In this document: one piece after another, positions 61,216-64,000 of the stretch
Numbering within the stretch: the stretch's first letter is position 1
How the letters are laid out: every line of letters starts with the position of its first letter
Assembly (NCBI GenBank): GCA_033782935.1
Contig: JAWQEG010001323.1
Coordinates: 481,501-545,500, forward strand
DNA length: 64,000 bases
Reading direction: 5' to 3'
Origin: Petrolisthes cinctipes
Taxonomy: Eukaryota; Arthropoda; Malacostraca; Decapoda; Porcellanidae
Notes under the pieces: generated by a model
What the model saw: only the letters and a program-made list of their open reading frames with translations
Told to the model about the DNA's origin: nothing
Databases searched by the model: none
Position numbers and translations under genes: made by a program

Positions 61216-63190
61216 TCTAGGAGGGTTTTAGGTGTTTATGGGGGTTTTTTCTTCGTTAGGACTGAGTTCTTTTTTCCTTACCGAAGGGGGGCTTTTCAGC
61301 CCCTTTGTTCGGAGTTTTTCTCCGTTTTTCCCCCCTTTCACCTTTCCTCCTGCCACTAGTACATTCTTCGTGTGTATTTTATCGGGGTTTCTGGGGTTTT
61401 TAGCGAGGTTAGTGGGCGCCACGTGGGACTTCACCTCCCCACGTGGTGAGCACATGGGGTCTTTGCAGCCCTTCCTCTTGCCTTCCCCGATTATTATGTG
61501 TCCCCTCTCGGTAAAGGGGAGTGAGAATTGTGCCCTGGTTCTCTCTTCCTCTCCCAGGCGGGGGTTTTTTATTTGATTTTTGGTGTTTTTCCAATATTTG
61601 TAGCCTGGAGTGTTTCTTCTCAGGCTAGCTTGTTGGGGGCTACTTTTCGGGGTTTTTTCCCCTTCCCTGTCCTGCCTCCCTTCCTCCTGCCACTAGTACA
61701 CGTCATTTAGTGTATTTTTCCTCGGGGTTTTTTGGTGTTAGCGAGGTTTTTTCCTCCCCACGTGGGGCTCTTTCCTCCCCACGTGGTGCGGGGGTAGGAC
61801 TACTTAGCCCCTTATCGTTGTTTCCCCCGAGTGTGGTTTAGTGTTACGTGGGGTGCGGGGAGCGAGGATTGTGCCAGGTTCTCGTTTCCCCTTCCCAGCG
61901 TATTTTTGGGGTTTTTACTGGTGTCTTCCCAGTTTGTCTGTTACCCTGGGAATTGCCCATCAGGCTGTCTGTGCCTCTCCTTTGGGGCCTGCAGACCGGA
62001 GGTTCTTTCCCAGCCCCCGCGGGGGGGGGGGGGGTTCCCGGGTTGGCGCGTGTGGGGGTTTTTTGTTTGGGGTTCGTTCCCGGGTCCGAGGGGGCTTGCT
62101 ATCCCCCTCTGCCCGTGTCCTATTATTTTTGTTTGTGTCTTTGTACGCATGGCTTCACGTGTTAACCCCTTTTTTGTGAGTTTTTCTCCCGCAGTCTGGC
62201 CACCAGCATCGTTCGCCCCACGCACCCTGCTTCACCCCCTAGGCTTGCGACCCTTTGGTGTGTAGTGTGGAAAGCTGTATGTCGTGTTTTTCTCTGCACA
62301 TGGCGCGAACACGTGTGCGTGTTTGCCCCTTGTGTGGGGATTTTCCCCGTGTGTGTGTTGATTGGTGTGTGCGCTCACGCTGTGACTGTCTTCCCCCGTG
62401 TGCGGTGAGTACTTATTTGGGTTTTTTCTCCTCGGGTTTTTTAGCCCTGTGGGGAGTTAGGTTTTTTATTTGCACGTGTCCCTTCTACTCTGTGTCTTGG
62501 GGCCTCTGCACCTTTTTGGTGTTTTTCCTTGTCAGCTCTTTTAGTGTCTTAGGATATTATTCTGATAATGTTGCCTGCACTTCTGTAGCTGCCTTACCAA
62601 GCAACGTTTTACTCACTACACCTGCTTGACTTCTTGCTACTACTGTACTGTTCTTGTCTGCGTTGTAGCATTCTTCTTCGTGCAGTACTGTTTTTTCAAC
62701 ATTCAGTACCTTCTCTTTTCTCACAATTCAGTACAGTTTTTTATAGTTTTTAACATTATGCGGTAGGGTAGTAAGACTTTCTATCTTTCTTCTTACATAA
62801 CTCTTACTTTGTGCTTGCCCTTATTGGGGGTAAGAGAAGCTTATTACTTTCTGGTAGAGTAACAAGTTCCTCCTTTTAAACCCTCTCCCTCCTTGGGTTT
62901 CCTAGGGTCTACTCTCGGCTTTTGGGGACCGTGTTTGAGGGGTTTTTCCCCAGCAGTGTGGGGGTGAGTATGTGTGGGTTAGTGTTTTGCCTTGGGAGTT
63001 AGTGTTTTCCTCCCTCGGGGTGTTTTGTGTTTTTCCATGTGTGTACACGTGGGTTCACGTGTTAACCCCCTTTTTTCTCCCGCAGTCCACTCGTGCCTTG
63101 TGTGCTTCTTCTGGCTGCACCGTGAGGTTGTTCCTCGACGTGCATCACCACTGTTCACCCCGCACATGCTTCTGCACTCCCAGGAGTACG
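61216..63190 (+). repeat. T/G/C-rich region with internal sub-repeats
   Basis: TTTCCTCCTGCCACTAGTACA recurs at about 61340 and 61680, each followed by a CGGGGTTT(C/T)T...GTTAGCGAGG-like block. Longer-range: TTCACGTGTTAACCCC(C)TTTTTT with CTCCCGCAGT(C) occurs at 62151-62200 and 63052-63088. The CTCCCGCAG ends look like splice acceptors. Long frames here come from low stop-codon density. It may be the regulatory or 5' region of a large repeat; the family is not recognised. Confidence 0.55.
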
Positions 63191-63199
63191 TTCCTGCTA

Positions 63200-63680
63200 C
63201 GTGCCTCTCGAGGTCACAGAGGATCTAACTCCTAGCACCCCGCCGAGTCCCCATCGCCTTCCCTGGATGGTTCTGTGCCTCCCTTCCATGGTTTCCCACC
63301 ATTCCCGGAAGCGAGCCAGACCACCACGCTGGCCCCCCTGGCTACCTGACCGGTACCAGGACCCAGCAGGGAAGCTGCTTCGTCTCCCCCATGGGCGAGC
63401 TCCTCGAGCCGCTCTCGGGGGTGCAAGCACGAGTCCAGGAGGAGGTCTCGCCCTCAGGTCCACAGGGTTTCGGGTCCCTAGCACCCCGAGAGGCCTCCTC
63501 TCCTTCCTTTAGTCGGCTCTGATAACCCCCCCGAGGTTTCCACCTCAGCAGGAGGGGGTCAGACCGTCGGGCTGCACCCCTGGTCACCTCCCAGGTACCA
63601 GGGCCCAGCAAGGAAAGGCTCCTTCTCCCACGCGGACGCGCTCAAAGAGCCGCTCCCGAGGGAGCAAGCGTAGCACCAAA
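63200..63680 (+). repeat. Two diverged ~265-bp units with Arg/Ser-rich frame
   Basis: The segments from about 63335 and from about 63590 share CCGGTACCAGGACCCAGCA-like, GAGCCGCTC(T/C)CG and GAGCAAGC-like blocks. One frame is rich in Ser and Arg (SSSRSRG, SKSRSRGSKRST) but has stops. It could be a decayed gag-like basic protein; not assigned. Confidence 0.4.
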
Positions 63681-64000
63681 TGCAGGTCCTCCTCAGCTAA
63701 GGACCCGGTGGGGTACCGACTGACGAACCTGCAGGTCCCTGCCAACTAGGCTCCGACCACAGCCTAGGGACCTACCCATGCACAACCTAGTACCAAAGAG
63801 CAGGTCCCTCTCAGCCAAGGACCCGGTAGGGTACTAACTGACAAACCTGCTAGGACCTGGCCAGCTAGGGGGCTACCCAGGCACAACCTAGTGCCAAGAA
63901 CAGGACCTTTTCAGCCCAGGACCCGGTGGGGTACTAACGGGCAAGCCTGCTAGGACCTAACCAGCTAGGCTCCTACTACAGCCTAGGGTGCTACCCATGC
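63660..64000 (+). repeat. ~100-120-bp tandem repeat running off the window end
   Basis: Each unit carries AGGTCC(C)TCTCAGC(C)AAGGACCC-like, GGTAGGGTACTAACTGAC-like and a CAGCTAGG...CAGCCTAGGG-like block. Starts are near 63680, 63800 and 63901; the third step is shorter because the CTCCGACCACAGCCTAGGG-like piece is missing in one unit. The array continues past 64000. Confidence 0.8.

Noticed and set aside
61216..63240. Several 100-144-codon frames as genes
   Set aside because: Low stop density in G/T-rich sequence. Frames overlap in all phases and no domain or start context is convincing.

Overview
The window is nuclear DNA from an invertebrate animal, most likely an arthropod and probably a decapod crustacean. 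This is inference. It rests on the density of AG/TC, CA and AAT microsatellites, the LINE, CsRn1-like and errantivirus-like retroelements, tRNA-derived SINEs, and a degenerate run of the arthropod telomere motif TTAGG. Genes have spliceosomal introns. Nothing bacterial (operons, ribosome binding sites, CRISPR) is present. Most of the window is nested, decayed transposable elements.

Two host genes can be supported, both on the minus strand. The more interesting one (21668 down to 19197) has four exons joined by phase-0 introns with good splice sites. It predicts about 430 residues: three C-x2-C-x12-H-x5-H zinc fingers of the matrin/U1/JAZ type (a fold known for double-stranded RNA binding), a Pro/Gln repeat linker, and a C-terminal caspase domain. 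The caspase keeps its cysteine (YCRG) but has Arg where the catalytic His belongs (LSRGND). It therefore looks like a zinc-finger pseudocaspase, and I consider it the best candidate for an undescribed system here. The second gene is seen as two phase-matched exons (44889-44746 and 41167-40845) that encode a product I do not recognise. Its 3.6-kb intron holds a LINE, and a copy of the exon tail and donor lies nearby.

Layout. 0.4-1.5 kb: P-element-like remnant with perfect 25-bp inverted repeats. 1.9-6.5 kb: two minus-strand LINEs, one abutting or inserted into the other. 7.45-10.63 kb: Tc1/mariner (pogo/Tigger-like) element with about 245-bp inverted repeats and TA duplications, carrying a 5'-truncated LINE and sitting in the 5' LTR of a CsRn1-like Ty3/Gypsy element (10.6-15.5 kb) whose RT core and RNase H are deleted. 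18.3-19.1 kb: long-arm MITE inside a tandem repeat. 19.2-21.7 kb: zinc-finger/caspase gene, with TTAGG-like repeats upstream. 22.5-24 kb: microsatellite and LINE 3' end. 25.3-27.05 kb: minisatellite and a 176-bp dimeric satellite, broken by a LINE RNase H end. 28.0-31.2 kb: nearly full-length CR1-like LINE between 120-bp direct repeats. 31.77-40.73 kb: complete errantivirus-like endogenous retrovirus (LTR-gag-pol-env-LTR, minus strand) in an AAT microsatellite. 41.2-44.2 kb: LINE whose 5' part is inverted, as in twin priming. 46.4 and 55.5 kb: two tRNA-derived SINEs. 47.8-55 kb: an I/Jockey-superfamily LINE with RNase H, carrying two DNA transposons with 8-bp target duplications and a foreign RT fragment. 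55.7-57.2 kb: a second, truncated copy of the same LINE. 57.2-60 kb: degenerate PIF/Harbinger element with convergent MADF and transposase genes. 61.2-64 kb: GC/T-rich sub-repeats and a ~120-bp tandem repeat.

All reading-frame, splice and repeat calls were made by eye. Family names come from motifs, not database searches.
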